DNA of 64,000 nucleotides, taken from NCBI GenBank assembly GCA_036365455.1, contig JAWQUS010000027.1, positions 10,372,001 to 10,436,000 on the forward strand. The letters are read 5' to 3'. The position numbers and the translations under genes are program-made. This DNA is from Macrosoma leucophasiata (Eukaryota; Arthropoda; Insecta; Lepidoptera; Hedylidae). The notes under the pieces are model-generated. The model ran no database searches. It worked only from the letters and a program-made list of their open reading frames with translations, and was not told the DNA's origin. Position 1 is the stretch's first letter, and each line of letters opens with the position of its first letter. Below, piece by piece: positions 11,771 through 24,165 of this stretch.

Positions 11771-11776
11771 AAGAAG

Positions 11777-12042
11777 GTGGCATACAAAAATGCAGCTCAC
11801 ATTGACGTTAAGTGATGACTACAGCATATAGACGTCTACACAAAAAACAGAGGTCAAAATGCAGATGCGTTGCCACCCCTGAGACCTAAGTTGTTATGTC
11901 TCTGTGATAGTGATTACGGGGCCATACATTGCCATCTAATCGGAACACGATAGTGCTGAACACTACCATTTGGCGGCAGATAGAGGTAATGCGGTGGGGC
12001 CTATGCCCGCGAGCTCCGTTACTAGAGCTCTACCGCCAGAAT
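11777..12042 (-). mobile_element. SINE-like family A, near-complete copy
   Basis: In reverse orientation it reads from GGTGGCATAC... (3' end) to GAGCTCTACCGCCAG (5' end). It contains the GATGACTACAGC, CCTGAGACCTAAG and GATAGTGCTGAACACTACC blocks. Confidence 0.7.
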
Positions 12043-12284
12043 AGACTGTGTTTGTACCGTTGTAAATAATAAATGTAGCTATGAAACCTTGTGTCCATAA
12101 TAATTAACTGGAACTTAGGTTGTTATTATGTGTCATACCACTTCACACCTACGAGGCCACCATAGCAATGTGAAAACGTCAAATTAACATAAAACGAGAG
12201 CCAAGATTATATTCCCATGTTTTTTGGTTTTCATATTGTGATATACAGAATACTAGAGAACTTGTCTGTGATTAAAATAAATGT

Positions 12285-12296
12285 GGGGGGGGGGGG
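12285..12296 (+). repeat. Homopolymer G(12)
   Basis: Twelve consecutive G in very AT-rich surroundings, followed by TGAGGGGAGG. It is a microsatellite-type tract; the exact length may be uncertain from sequencing. Confidence 0.9.
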
Positions 12297-12909
12297 TGAG
12301 GGGAGGCTTGGCTTGAAGAAGCATACATACCAATAGAAAGAAAGAAAGAAGAAGGTATTTGTTCATTTGTGGACTTATGATATGTACCTACTTAGTAAAT
12401 TCAGCTGAAAAATCTACCGTTTCAGTATTCTAAATTATTTTTATATTTATGTTTTGTGAAATTGAAAACACATGAGCGCGCATTATAGGGACTTGGAGAC
12501 AACGAGCTCTGGACAAAGATCAGTGGAAAGAGGAAGCATAAATAAAAAAAAAATTGTTATATTTATTTACGTATTTCGATAATTGATATTGAGCAAAATA
12601 ATATAGGTAGGTACTTGAGAAAAGATTAAACCAAATGATTACATAAACATCATCGGAATAATTGTTCGTCAAAAGGATGTCATCAATGTGAACATTAGTG
12701 CTACCCAGGTGTTGTTCATCGGTTGACGTAATATTCAAATGATAGTAAAGTTCACAACAAAGTCTCATACATTCGACGACATTGACCGGCGCCAATCGTA
12801 TTTAAATTACGTTTTATATTGCAAGAGCTCATAATATATTTATTTAATACGGCGACTTCATCTACTCGATTGTGTTGAAAGGAGGTCTGTTTGTTTTTTT
12901 GTGACATGA

Positions 12910-13060
12910 AAGGGTAGTAACACACGACCGGTCGTGTTTCGGTCTGGCGGACCGACTCCGCCGTCGCTACACATGGCCACATTTGGTTCGGCGCGTACCG
13001 AATCCGCTGTCCTCTCCGTACCAAATCCGGACGTCTGTTACAAGGGTGTAGGAACCACCG
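12910..13060. repeat. GC-rich repeat-like segment with a 16-bp palindrome
   Basis: 12922-12937 (ACACGACCGGTCGTGT) is a perfect palindrome. Downstream are degenerate repeats GGACCGACTCCG, GTACCGAATCCG and GTACCAAATCCGG. Base composition differs sharply from the flanks. The minus-strand frame 12752-13129 runs across it but has no domain. It is probably part of a DNA transposon I cannot identify. Confidence 0.35.
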
Positions 13061-13132
13061 TAGGCTTCGGACCTTACTCAGTAATACATTTTTAAGTTTT
13101 TTAACTTTTAAAAATTTAAAGATTCTCAATAA

Positions 13133-13414
13133 TTACTGTGGTAGAGATCCAGTAAAGGAGCTTGCGGGCGTAGGCACCACCGCATTACCAAAAATACTTG
13201 CCGCTAAATGGTAGTGTTCAGCACTGTCGTGTTCCGGTCAGGTGGTAATGAACGGCCCTGTGATTACCGGCACAGAGGCATAACACCTTAGGCCTCAGGA
13301 GTGGTAACGCATCTGCATCTTGGTCTTCGTGTGGGTGTCTATAGGCTGCAGTGATCACTTAACATCAATGTGAACTGCATGCTTGTTTGCCACTTCCATT
13401 GCATTAAAAAAAAT
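13133..13414 (+). mobile_element. SINE-like family A, full-length copy
   Basis: All family blocks are present in order from ACTGTGGTAGAGATCCAGT to the A-rich tail CATTAAAAAAAATA. Confidence 0.75.
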
Positions 13415-14023
13415 ACTCTATCTAGTTTGAAAACGTCGGAAGAATTGGAAAAAACACTTCCCCGAATTCGTGTGATTTAATATCATTCATCCGCTTCACT
13501 CATTATGAAATGAAAAAGAGCGACTGTGCGCGTAGTGACAAACCACGTTGCTACAAAATACTGTATTGAATCAATATGTAATTCTCTCACTCTCGCTCAC
13601 GAGTACCTACTCTTGACTCTGTGATAGGTAGGTACTTTGTGGGGCCACGTGGTGTTTTGACGAGCATCGTCTGTTTATGTCACGTTTATGGTGAGGTGGC
13701 TTTATACCACGTTTGTGTCGTAATTTATTTGTATAGGTATTGTAGTTCTGAGGAAATTATATTATCAGTAAACAATGCAATGAATTCTGTCTTTAGGAAG
13801 TAGGAGAAATCATATTTTAAAAATATTGAAATGCTTAAGTATTTTTAACGGTACTCGGGATTTGTTTGTTTATAATCAGGCTATATGAAATCACCCGTGG
13901 TATTAAGTTGTTCCCAGCCAGAGGATATACATAAAAAAGTATTTTGTGAAAATAAAAGATCTTCAACAGTTTTAAAATTTGTTTACAATTTGTGTCTCTA
14001 CTAAGACATTTCCGTAGGTGGTA

Positions 14024-14172
14024 TCTACACAAAAAAAGTTATCATTCCTGAGGTCTACAAACTTTTACGTCTGTGCAGATAATACAGGAACATTACATTA
14101 CCATCTAACCGAAATACGATACTGCTGAATATTATCATTTGGCGGCAACTAACTAGAGCTCTACCATTAGTA
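14024..14172 (-). mobile_element. SINE-like family A, truncated copy
   Basis: Reverse orientation. It retains the CCTGAGGTCTAC, CATTACCATCTAACCG, TTGGCGGCA and GAGCTCTACCA blocks; the 3' third is missing. Confidence 0.55.
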
Positions 14173-14472
14173 GTAATACTTGTAACTGTAGTCCGTAGAA
14201 ATAGAAAACAGAATAAATACCTTCTAACCTGATGTTACAATCAATAATTAATAACGTCAGTTTAACAGACCCATGTCCTGGTTCAGGCTATGATCTATAT
14301 AAATGCGTCTGGATTTAATCCAAAATTCATGCATTGATTTCATTTACAAACATCCAAACGATCTACTAACGGTATTTATTTAACACATTTATTTATTTTT
14401 TACAACAGTTACCTATTTATTTATTTATTAACAAGAAGTTAATCAATACGTAACTACTTCAAATCGAAGTAA

Positions 14473-14790
14473 CGTAACTTCACGCCTGTAATCCCCGAAG
14501 GGGTAGGCAGAGGTAAATGCATGCATTCAAGCATACATGCAAACACCCACGATTCGCCGGTTACGTTTTGGCCCATGTAACAGGTGGCGAGCCTGTTGAC
14601 ATCTCCGGGCACATTACCAAACTTTGAGGTACTGGGAAATTTCCAGAAAATGGAAAAATCCCAATAGACCAGAGATAAAGGCTTTTTCACCATTATCTCT
14701 GATAACCCCCTACCCGGGAATCGAACCCAGGACCTCAGCGTAGTAGTAGTGGCCTGCTACCACTAGGCTACCGAGGCAGTTAATCGCAAT
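14473..14790 (-). mobile_element. SINE family C (tRNA-like head) with target duplication
   Basis: On the minus strand it starts in a tRNA-like head (GCCTAGTGGTAGCAGG box A region, GGGTTCGATTCCCGGG box B) and ends CTTCGGGGATTACAGGCGTG. A 13-bp direct repeat CAAATCGAAGTAA lies at 14460-14472 and 14791-14803. Frames inside the copy are non-coding. Confidence 0.85.
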
Positions 14791-15336
14791 CAAATCGAAG
14801 TAATGACATAAAAAACTGGCATTGTTTTTATTGTGATGGCTGACAAAAACAAAAAAAAAGTGTAGTCATCCATTATGAACCTTCATAACTGATTATTGAG
14901 GATAAAAATATGTGGTTCAAATTCCATTCCATGAGTCCGGTATATCGGTGAAGGATATTCACCAGTATCTACTCTGACAGATATAATTACGCCAGTACCT
15001 CCTACCTACGTTAATTATCAACACGTAATTAAAATATATTTCCTAACCATTACATAATCTCGATGCTAAATTAAATACAAGGTGCACCTGTTTTATTACG
15101 TTTAATATTTTTAAACTACGTGCTTTAGTTTGTATAAACAATTTAGAATGACTTTTTAAAGAGTTTCCTCATGTTTGCTCTATATGTTTGAAGACTTTTA
15201 AGTATGTTAAGTGTTTTTATCATCCAACTATGTATTAGTATAGAGTAAATCTAAGCTTATCACGAGTTTTTTCCCGCTTGAATATACCTATTTACTTATA
15301 AATCTGCTATTGATAGCAATTTTATTATGTTACTAG

Positions 15337-15478
15337 CTGTCCCCGCGACTTCGTCCGCGTATACTACAATAATTAATAATTATACACTACAATAATTTTT
15401 CAAATCAGTACAGTTGTTCCTGAGATTAGCGCATTCAAAAAAACATACAAACAAACTCTTCAGCTTTAAATTATCGAA
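15337..15478 (-). mobile_element. Helitron-like non-autonomous element
   Basis: Minus strand: ends in CTAG|T, preceded by an exact hairpin CGCG-GACGAAGT-CGCG about 10 bases upstream. The other end carries the TTTAAAGCTGAAGAGTTTG region seen at 1457. Hairpin plus CTAG at the 3' end is the Helitron terminal signature. Confidence 0.5.
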
Positions 15479-15592
15479 ATCTTAACTACGTAGTCAAGAT
15501 GCTATTTATCTGATTTGAATCAAACCTTTGACGAACATGAGTTGCTCGAAGGTTTGTGCAAGGGTGCATTAGGTTTGTTCATGAATTATATT

Positions 15593-15625
15593 ATTTATAT
15601 TTATTTATTTATTTATTTATTTATT
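15593..15625 (+). repeat. (TTTA)n microsatellite
   Basis: About eight TTTA units. Confidence 0.85.
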
Positions 15626-16031
15626 CAAGAACAATGTAGGTACATTGTGTTTGAAATTTACAAGTTCCAAGCTTGTCAGTAACAGTGCTTACACATTACA
15701 ATTCCAAAATACAAAATTTAATAAATTATAATTAAGCAATTATTTTAATTTAATTCACGAACAACGTTTCAGTATGAGAAACGGACATACAGAATGTTTT
15801 GATTAAAATTAAATGGATACCAACGTTGTATGCAAAAAAACTTGAATATCTACATAACTATCTCAAACTACCTAAGTGGTGTCACTTTTGTAATCATAAT
15901 AATATATCGACCGTCATGAAGTGTTATGTGCCTATGTTATAACATTACCATGAACATGAATATAACATTTTATAACAGTCAAGTCATTGTAATATCCTAG
16001 AGTCTATGCGATATAATATATTTTCCATAGA

Positions 16032-16319
16032 TTTACTGGTGGTAGAGCTCCAGTGACGGAGCTCGCGGGCGTAGGCACCACCGCATTACCTAATATACTT
16101 GCCGCTAAATGGTAGTATTTAGCACTATCGTGTTCCGGTCAGGTGGTAATGTACGGCCCTGTAATTTCTGGCACTGAGGCATAACACCTTAGGCCTCAGG
16201 AGTGGTAACGCATCTGCATTTTGACCTTGGTCTTTGTGTGGGTGTTTATAGGCTGCAGTCATCACTTAACATCAACGTGAACTGCATGCTTGTTTGCCAG
16301 GTCCATTACATAAAAAAAA
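16032..16319 (+). mobile_element. SINE-like family A, full-length copy
   Basis: One of the best-preserved copies: ACTGGTGGTAGAGCTCCAGT head, AGTGGTAACGCATCTGC middle, TGCTTGTTTGCCAGGTCC and ATTACATAAAAAAAAG tail. Useful as the reference for the family. Confidence 0.8.
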
Positions 16320-16955
16320 GACTACATTTCACTCCATATTAAGGTACTATAATTTTTTATGAATATAGAAATTTAAGTCCCAAGTTTTTTTTGTTTTCGT
16401 TTCGTAAACTTTATCTACTTAACTTTCAGCGTTACTAAACATCTTAATACATGATTTATCGATTGTGCGATTAAATCTATAACGTTATAGCTTTGGATAG
16501 CAATAAAAAAAAACAGTATATTAATTACCACGGTGGCAAAACGCTATCTTGGTGTCGATGAATAAATTATTTTTTTTTTCACTTGCTAACATGCTCTTAA
16601 ACGTATCCTTGGAGCTTGGAAATGTGCTCATTACAAGGCACTGGGTTTATGTTATGGGATTAGAGGCTAGGTATATAAATTGTAAAAATATTTCGTCCCT
16701 ACAAAAACTTAAAGAATCATCTAGGTGATTTTTATTCATCATTGATAATAGCTATATTAATATCGAGTTCTGTATCATTGCGGTTTTAAGAGAATTAAAA
16801 ACATGTTTATTTTTTTAACGCTATTTTCATTTAGGGTAAAACAGGAACTCCGCGCATAAATGGCAGAGCTATAGTGAAGGTTACATCGTATTTAAGCGGA
16901 CACAAAAGAAGGAGTCGTGTTTCAAGTTCGCCGTGAAGCAAATTACTGGACTCAC

Positions 16956-17441
16956 CTGGGTTAGCTGGCGTTCTGCGTCGTCGAGCCGAGGCTTTCCTCA
17001 CTGCTATAGACACTAAAGAGTCCATCTCACTGCCCGAGTCCCATCTCGGCCTCAGTGGAATCGTTTTCGTCGCTCGCACCCTCGCGTCATCTTCAGTATC
17101 GCGATCGCTACTCGTCGGCGGCAGATTCGACTCATCACTTTCCGGAGGCGGTTCTACCTTCACAGCACTATTAAACACACCTATCATAGTCACATCCCGT
17201 ATACCGTCCGTGCAAGTTATCGGATGTGTTAAAGTTCTCTGTATATTACTTTTCCTGTGGCGGACTTTCACTGACCCCTCCGATAGTGATCTTTTGCCGT
17301 TCAGTTTGCCATCTTTCGCGTCCCCTCGAGCACATTTCAAGTCTGATGGCGATAATGATTTCTTTCTAGAGTTCCGTCTCTTTATATTCCTCTTTTGTCT
17401 ACTCGATTCTCTTGTACTCTGCATCGTAGCATTGGCGTTAT
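16956..17441 (-). CDS. Internal coding exon of an unidentified host protein
   Basis: This is the only stretch that looks like a host coding exon. On the minus strand TATTTTTCTATTACAG is a strong acceptor ending at 17442, and CAG|GTGAGT is a consensus donor at 16956/16955. The exon is 486 nt, begins with two bases of a codon and ends with one, so it is phase 1 at both sides and could be skipped without changing frame. The open frame continues past the donor to a stop at 16831, giving a possible retained-intron end. It encodes about 162 residues of low-complexity, probably disordered protein: a basic Ser/Arg/Lys part (residues 6-65), VKVEPPPE at 93-100 (fits a sumoylation motif), an acidic Ser/Asp part, then RKAS and RRRR at 148-156 (phosphorylation site or nuclear signal). 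No family was recognised; it could belong to a nuclear protein or a cytoplasmic loop. Neighbouring exons were not found. Confidence 0.65.
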
Positions 17442-17509
17442 CTGTAATAGAAAAATACGTGATAAGTGAAGCTGTTATTTGTTATTTTACTTATCTAAAG
17501 TAGGCTACG

Positions 17510-18585
17510 GTTAATCAATATAAATCTAATTGCGTATCTACATATACTTCTATAATGTGTTTATAATTATGTTGTATCTAGTACTTGGTATATAATTTTG
17601 ATTGTATTGTATTTGATTCTTGCATGTAGAGTTTTACTTCATTATTATTGTAAATGGTGTCGAAAAAATAATCACTACCTATACTAAAAGAATACCTAGT
17701 TAAAGACATCATTATTATCCATCCATACCAGACAAGACGGTAAAAAAACTGAGTAAACCTACCTATAGTGTTCATATGAATAAACAATATAGAGTAGGTA
17801 TCTTAGATGTAGTTAGATTATAAGACGTTGTTGAAATTGATGTTAATTACAATTAATTACAAGACAAGTTGTAAAACGTGCAATATGCAAAAATGAAAAA
17901 TAATTAGGTATAAGTGTAAATTTTTCAATAGTGGACTTTTAACATGTTTACTTGAATACCTGTTTTAAAGTCGAATAAGTATAATTATGAATTATAATAA
18001 TGGACGTTGGAATGTGCATATATTTTTCCAAATATTGATAGAATATTAATTATTCTCAGACGCTACTGTTATTGCAACATAACATTTTTTACGGATATCT
18101 TGCGCATGTATATTCGTCGATTTTTGAATAATATTGAAATTGTGAAAGGATTTACCACACAAATGCAGTATGAAAAAATGTTACGAAAGCGTATTCGTAA
18201 AGATATATAGAAAGATAGGCCGACATTAGCATTTTAATTACCAGTTCATGAGGATTGTTTTGTTTTTAATTCATTTTATAAATTATACCCTTGATAATGA
18301 AATTGTAGACGTGTTCTATTTACGCTCTACGTTGGCGTTTGAAATTGAGATATTTGAAATCAAAATACCTTTCAACGTCGACCACAACCACAAACCGAAG
18401 AAATTATATGTAATTCCCACTGCATGGTATCACTTCACTAAACAAATATACATCACTTATCTGTGCAAAATTAAAATGTAATCGCCGCGCTGATAACGTT
18501 GGTGCTAATGTTTAAGAAACTGTGAACACACAAGTAGCCTTCAGATACACGGATCGCTAACTGAATTACATATTATTTCGTATCG
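17510..18585. other. Probable intron/intergenic DNA
   Basis: AT-rich, with no repeat copy recognised. The short frames at 17578-17787, 18007-18210 and 18248-18481 have no domain or splice context. Confidence 0.5.
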
Positions 18586-18589
18586 TACT

Positions 18590-18790
18590 ACACAGGTGAC
18601 TTATGTTTTAAAGTATAAAAGTTAAAAGGTCGCTCGGCTGGGTTGCGCGACCGACGACGACGGCTTTGTACACTGAACTGGCTAGACTTAACAGTACTAC
18701 GATACCCGTCGCAGTCTCTGATTGTTAGAGCTTGACAAACAAGGTTTTCAGCATTGTATTGGCGCCATTGGGTGCTAAACATTAAAATAC
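18590..18790 (-). promoter_or_regulatory. Possible promoter/first exon of the minus-strand gene
   Basis: A locally GC-rich stretch (CGTCGTCGTCGGTCGCG on the minus strand) about 1.1 kb upstream of the exon at 16956-17441. A TTCAGTG initiator-like sequence lies just upstream of the GC-rich part; a DPE-like GGTCG follows but not at the standard distance. The minus-strand frame 18588-18782 is Ser/Arg-rich near its end and might be a first coding exon, but I see no clear donor. Confidence 0.2.
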
Positions 18791-19093
18791 CATCTCACGA
18801 TCATGCTCTTTTACCGTCCATCAAGAGACAGCACTATCTTTTAAATTGTCACGTTCGCGTTCTATTCAATGATAAAAATAAATAGTGTTTTACTTTATTT
18901 GTAGATTCTAGCTAACTACTCATTCTAGGAGAAACCTTTTCAAGAGTATCCTTTGTTCTTTCTCAGGATACACTTGTCTTCTCAGTCACACTTCTCAGAC
19001 AATTCAGTCGAAAGAAGGAAATAGATAAGTAAACAGACGGACATGCAAGACAAGTATAGCATATAAAACATCCTCACTTCAGCTGAAAGACGT

Positions 19094-19295
19094 TTACTGC
19101 TGGACAAAGCCCTCCCCCGAATACGCCCACAACACTGTTTGGTCATTAGGGGAGAGTATGCCATAATTTCTAAACCAATCCGCATTGGAGCAGCGTGGTG
19201 GAGTAAGTTCCAGGCCTCCCCCCAAAAGAGGGGAGAGACTCGTGCCCAGCAGTGGGACGTATAATGGGTTGCCATTATTATATGCCATGATTGCC
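19094..19295 (+). mobile_element. LINE-like 3' tail, shared with SINE family B
   Basis: The last ~120 bp (from AATCCGCATTGGAGCAGCG to GCCCAGCAGTGGGACG and GGTTGCCATTATTAT) match the tail of the 5S-headed SINE family. Upstream there is no 5S-like head; instead it reads ACTGCTGGACAAAGCCCTCC, as expected for the 3' end of a LINE. This is therefore probably a truncated copy of the LINE that family B copies. Confidence 0.6.
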
Positions 19296-19642
19296 ACGCT
19301 TGGCAGCCGGATTAGCAGCGACGGCAGTTTCATCGCCGGACGCTGTTGCCCATCCCATGTTATTATACTTACTACCGCCCTATTGGATATATATGGTTGA
19401 ATGACTCTGCTAGGGGAAGAATTCTCCACTAAAGGCCGATAGGGTCGTCATGTCCCAACGTATTCAAGGTTTTGTACCTTGACTGCGTTGGGACGTACGG
19501 TACGAACGTTTGCATTTAACTAATACTTATTCGTTTGGACGGAACCTAACGGAACGATGGTTCTAATCCTCATTTCGGGCTCTTTAATCACTTTCATATT
19601 TATATTCTGGTTAATTATGAAAGACCGCTACGATAGCTTCGC

Positions 19643-19795
19643 GGTACTGGGGGACGACCAGAAAATGAAAAAAACCCAATATTACCAGAGATAAAGGCTC
19701 TTACATCGTTATCTCTGATATCCCCCGACGACGAAATCTACCCAGTATCCCCCCTTAGTAATAGTGGTCTGCTACCACTAGGCTCCTGAGGCAGT
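19643..19795 (-). mobile_element. SINE family C, head-proximal half
   Basis: Reverse orientation. It keeps the tRNA-like head (CTACCACTAGGCTCCTGAGGC on plus) and the AGAGATAAAGG block. Box B is damaged and the tail half is missing. Confidence 0.65.
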
Positions 19796-19799
19796 TCAT

Positions 19800-22700
19800 C
19801 AGTTTATTGAGAAATAATAATTTCATAGACATTACTCTCATTTGCTGTACCTACTTAAGTATATCAGTGAAAACTTGGTAGTTTAATTTAGGTACAGTCA
19901 TATCTATGTAAATTACTCGGTTTTTTTTTTGGTGAACGCTCCTTACAATTACAAATGTGACAACGAGTTTATTCTTTATCACGGTATCTTTAACTGATAA
20001 AAGAACACGGTCATCGCTGCGTGTTTTCACGGATGTTTGAACATACGGTTAACGACATATTGGTTATATTTACGGTCATTCTCAAAACTTAAGAACAATA
20101 ATTTGAAGTAAGTTACAATATTGTTTCTCTAAACACGGGTATCTGAAACATACCGTCAGTGTACTTTTAAAAAAAGTTAGGTTCAATCAATGTTCTCCTT
20201 TCTTGACTTTTGTCCACAGACCAATATTAAGATCACGTTTTTTCCATACTAAACGGGATCTCAATGTTGTGTTCCGGGACAGATCTGTCTTTTAAATTAT
20301 TAATACACGCCTAAAATTTAAGCGAAGTCACATTACAGAGTGGTTTGTCAACTCCTAATAGACACATACTCATAGATACGGTAGAGAGTACTTAGCATAC
20401 ACCAAAGGGTAATTTGGAAGATTATTTAGCGTAGCAAAATCTATTTAAAGGCTTCTATACTTTAGCTGACAAATTGGATGTGATTCTCTTATCAAAACGC
20501 TCTTAATGACCTCCTGTTAGAATATCATGTCATTAAACCGCTAACTGCAATTAAGCTTCAATTAATCAAGTAGGTAACGGCGATTAGCCTGATTTGATTC
20601 GAAACGATTAAATATACCTAACTAAAACCTCTATTTATTTTCTAAATCTTAGTAGAATAAATTGTGTCCATGGTGTCAATGTGATTTTCTGTATACTGTC
20701 CTTGTTTAGCACTATAGAGACCCTACAAGGGGAAGGAAAACATTAAAAAAACAAGCCAAATTGTCAGAATCCATGTGTTATTATACACGATTCGCCATTA
20801 TAGTCTTTTTATATATGGAAAAAGAGGACTACACTATTGTAAAAATACACTTTATCACTTTTTCTGCGAATTTGTATTTAATACCATGAAACCCAGAAGG
20901 GGTAAGATGGGATAAGCCACCAGCAGTAACTCATCCTTTTAGATCTGTTGGATACTACCACCACAGAGTAGGTACCTTTTATCTCTTCTGAGCAAGAAGA
21001 TATTTTAAAATCATTAAAATAATATATTGGAATAGATCGAGAATAAGATTATCCTTGTTTATCAAGAAAAGGTTCAGAATCAGATATTTATTTATTCATT
21101 TAGGGTGACAAGCATCACTTGGGATCATCGCATCATCAGACATGAAACGTCTCAAACAAACAAAACAAATTAAAGCGAATAACAATTTGATATACATGTC
21201 AATTTACAAACTAAAATAAATATAATCAAGAATATCACTAAGATATAACTAAACTTAAGTTACTAATATATAAGTAGGTATGAAGTAGAATGTCTCATTA
21301 CCCCTTTTACAAAAAATCTAAAGGTTGTTGTAAAAGTAGGTACTCACCGACCCACTAGAAGTAAAATTATGTTACTCGTTTATACCTAGGTACTGCTCCA
21401 GTTCTGTCTCCATACATATTGCTAATTGTTAGGTATGAACCTATGTATGAGATTCATTCAATGCGAAACAGTTATGATTATCGGTAATGGTATGGGCTTG
21501 ACAAGTTCATCTTCCCATAAGACCTGTGATGTGAAGTTTTTCCCACATGTTGAAACAATGGCTAAACGCACCATTCCTTTGTTTATTTTATGCACGTCTC
21601 GTCTATTTACTTTGTAAGTCCATTTAATTGAGTTTCCACTTATGAGTGATAAAAATGTTTACACCGCTAAAACAGTTCTTATTAACATATAAACCATCTG
21701 CGTATTTTCAAACGGTTACAACGATGTGAATATAAGAAAAAAATTGCCAGTTATAAAGAAATGAGAACAAACTGAAGTTAGGTTTTTTTAATTTACTAAA
21801 TACTGGTAGGTATTCGAAACTATACCAATAAAAAAAACAATCGTCAATATTTCATAAGTCTTGTTTAAAAAAAAGGAGAAGGTGAAAGTGCTAATAAAGC
21901 AGGGTTTTAGGAATATGTGGACTTAAGGTTTAATAGATTGTTCTATTCGTCAAGATACAGAAAAAATCACAAAGTACTTGAATAGGTATTTCGGAAGATA
22001 GAGCACCATTAATATGAATGAGCCTTGTAGACACTTTATAACAAAGTACCTAGTTTACACATTTAATCAAGCTCAGTAAGATGGTTGTGTAAATAATGAA
22101 AGCACGCGGAATTACAAGGAGTTATGCTATCCATTGGACACAATGCTGCATTTGTAATAGAACGCTATAAATAGCGGTGTTACTTGCGTTATCGCTTACC
22201 TTGTGCTCTTACTGCAATAAGGAAATGCCTGTTACCATAGAAACAGTGGAATTTGGTCAGATTTTGGATTAACTTGTGGGTGGTATGACCAATCGTTTGT
22301 TGGCTCCAAGCTAGGTTTTCCTATGTTTTCCTAGCACATAAATAAATAACGTTTATATAGATTCTTCACACCCGTGAAATAACATTGTATAATTTAATTT
22401 GCTTTATATAGGGTCGTAGGATTAAGTATTCTTATACCTAGACATTAAGCCTAAAATTGTCATTAGTTAAGCTATTCTTAAGTAATGATTTGTACATAAT
22501 AATCAACAAAATATAGAAATTTGAAATTTTAAATTTTTTTTTTCTATCGTTTGTTGTAATTTACAGGATTCTTTGTTGTAGTCAGGGCTTTAGTGATAGA
22601 ACTATTGAAATGCGCTTGCTTAAAGCTTGCTAGCCGAAATTGAAACAAAAGGATGCCAAACTCCATTAAAGGCCCTACTATTATTAGGTACTCTATAATC

Positions 22701-24160
22701 TGAAATACTTATCTTTAGTGCCAGGCTTGGGGGATTTTTCGAATCTAGTTTACTTTAAACAAATAGGTATAATATTTAGAAAGTCTTGTCACTTTTGTCA
22801 TTACTTTGGTGATTGAAGTGAAGTGCGTTGTTGTGAAACGTGAAGTGAAATGTCCAAAAGCATTTCACTAACAAATTGTTTAAAATTTGGACAACTATTA
22901 TAAATAATAATAAATATACTATACACCAATCAGGTTTATATTTCCTTCAAAACGTTGTAATGATCTAAATCCAAAGGCAATTAAATACGTTGCTAAGTTG
23001 ATATTCCATCTTATTGCTTTGCGTCTGTTTATCATATAAAGTTAAGACCTTTGGCGGGAAAGTTTATTTAAATTCGAAAATACTTAATTTAATTATACCA
23101 CGATATACCTACTATATGAAACAAATGTAAAACATGCATATCTATTTATTTCTTTTGAATTGATTAGGTAGGTATCTACCCAATAAATTCAAAATTATCT
23201 AATTTAGAATATAAATTATTTTTTATTTGATTTAATTATTATAATAATGCTTGGAAATCGGTATAGTCCACCGACTTCCGATCATTATTATTTTTATTAA
23301 GCATTAATACCTACAAACATAATAATTCTCAATTGCGTCAAATAATAAAAATAAACATTGCTAACAACTCAACTAAAAAAAAAAATCATGTCTCAACTCA
23401 TTTAAAGTTGCCTGACTAATTGGCTATTCATCCATAATACTAATATCTATATTTGACAATAAACCTTTGTTAACTGTGGCCAAATCAATATACTTAGAGA
23501 GGTTTATTATACACATACACTTCAAAAGTTATGAAACATCTTATTGAATAAATACTCAGAAATCTCAGTCATAGATTTGGATTTGCTTCAATGCATTTCT
23601 TACAAAATATTAAGGTGACCCTGTTTGTTTGACATTTTTTTTCTGATCTAAACTGCTAAACGCAATTGGGAATTTGAAAATAAAAAATGTATTGATTTTT
23701 TTTATGTTTTATAAAACTTCGTTATTAATTATATTGATGTGTCATGCGAAAAACTGAAAAAAAAAAAGTTTTTTTCATTTAATTATCAGCAATTAAAAGT
23801 TGATAAAATTTAAATAAAAAGCACGTGACTATGAACACGCCACGATTGGTTACCCCTAATTGTGACGTCATAATGTTATAGCTGTTCAAGAATAGTACAG
23901 CGTTTACGGCAATAACCTACATGTGACTTGACAACAATATCGAAATTGCTAAAAAAATTGTTAGTTGATTCCGTGTAGGTATGTGTGACAAAATGGTGAC
24001 AAAGGATTTATAAAGGCAAGGTCTGATAATATTCCTGATGTTGATATATTTATGACACAGACCAATCAGCCTTTTATGACAACCAATTTTTTGACAAATG
24101 ATGTTCGGTTCAATTCTGCTTAAGTTCGAAAGTAAGTAGGTAAGTAAGTTTAATCTATAC
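19800..24160. other. Long stretch without recognisable genes or repeats
   Basis: About 4.3 kb of AT-rich DNA. Frames such as 21426-21617 and 23917-24162 carry no domain or convincing splice context. It could be intronic. Confidence 0.5.
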
Positions 24161-24165
24161 ATATC

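Noticed and set aside
12752..13129. 125-residue minus frame
   Set aside because: It runs through a GC-rich repeat-like block and AT-rich DNA with no change in coding signal; no domain.
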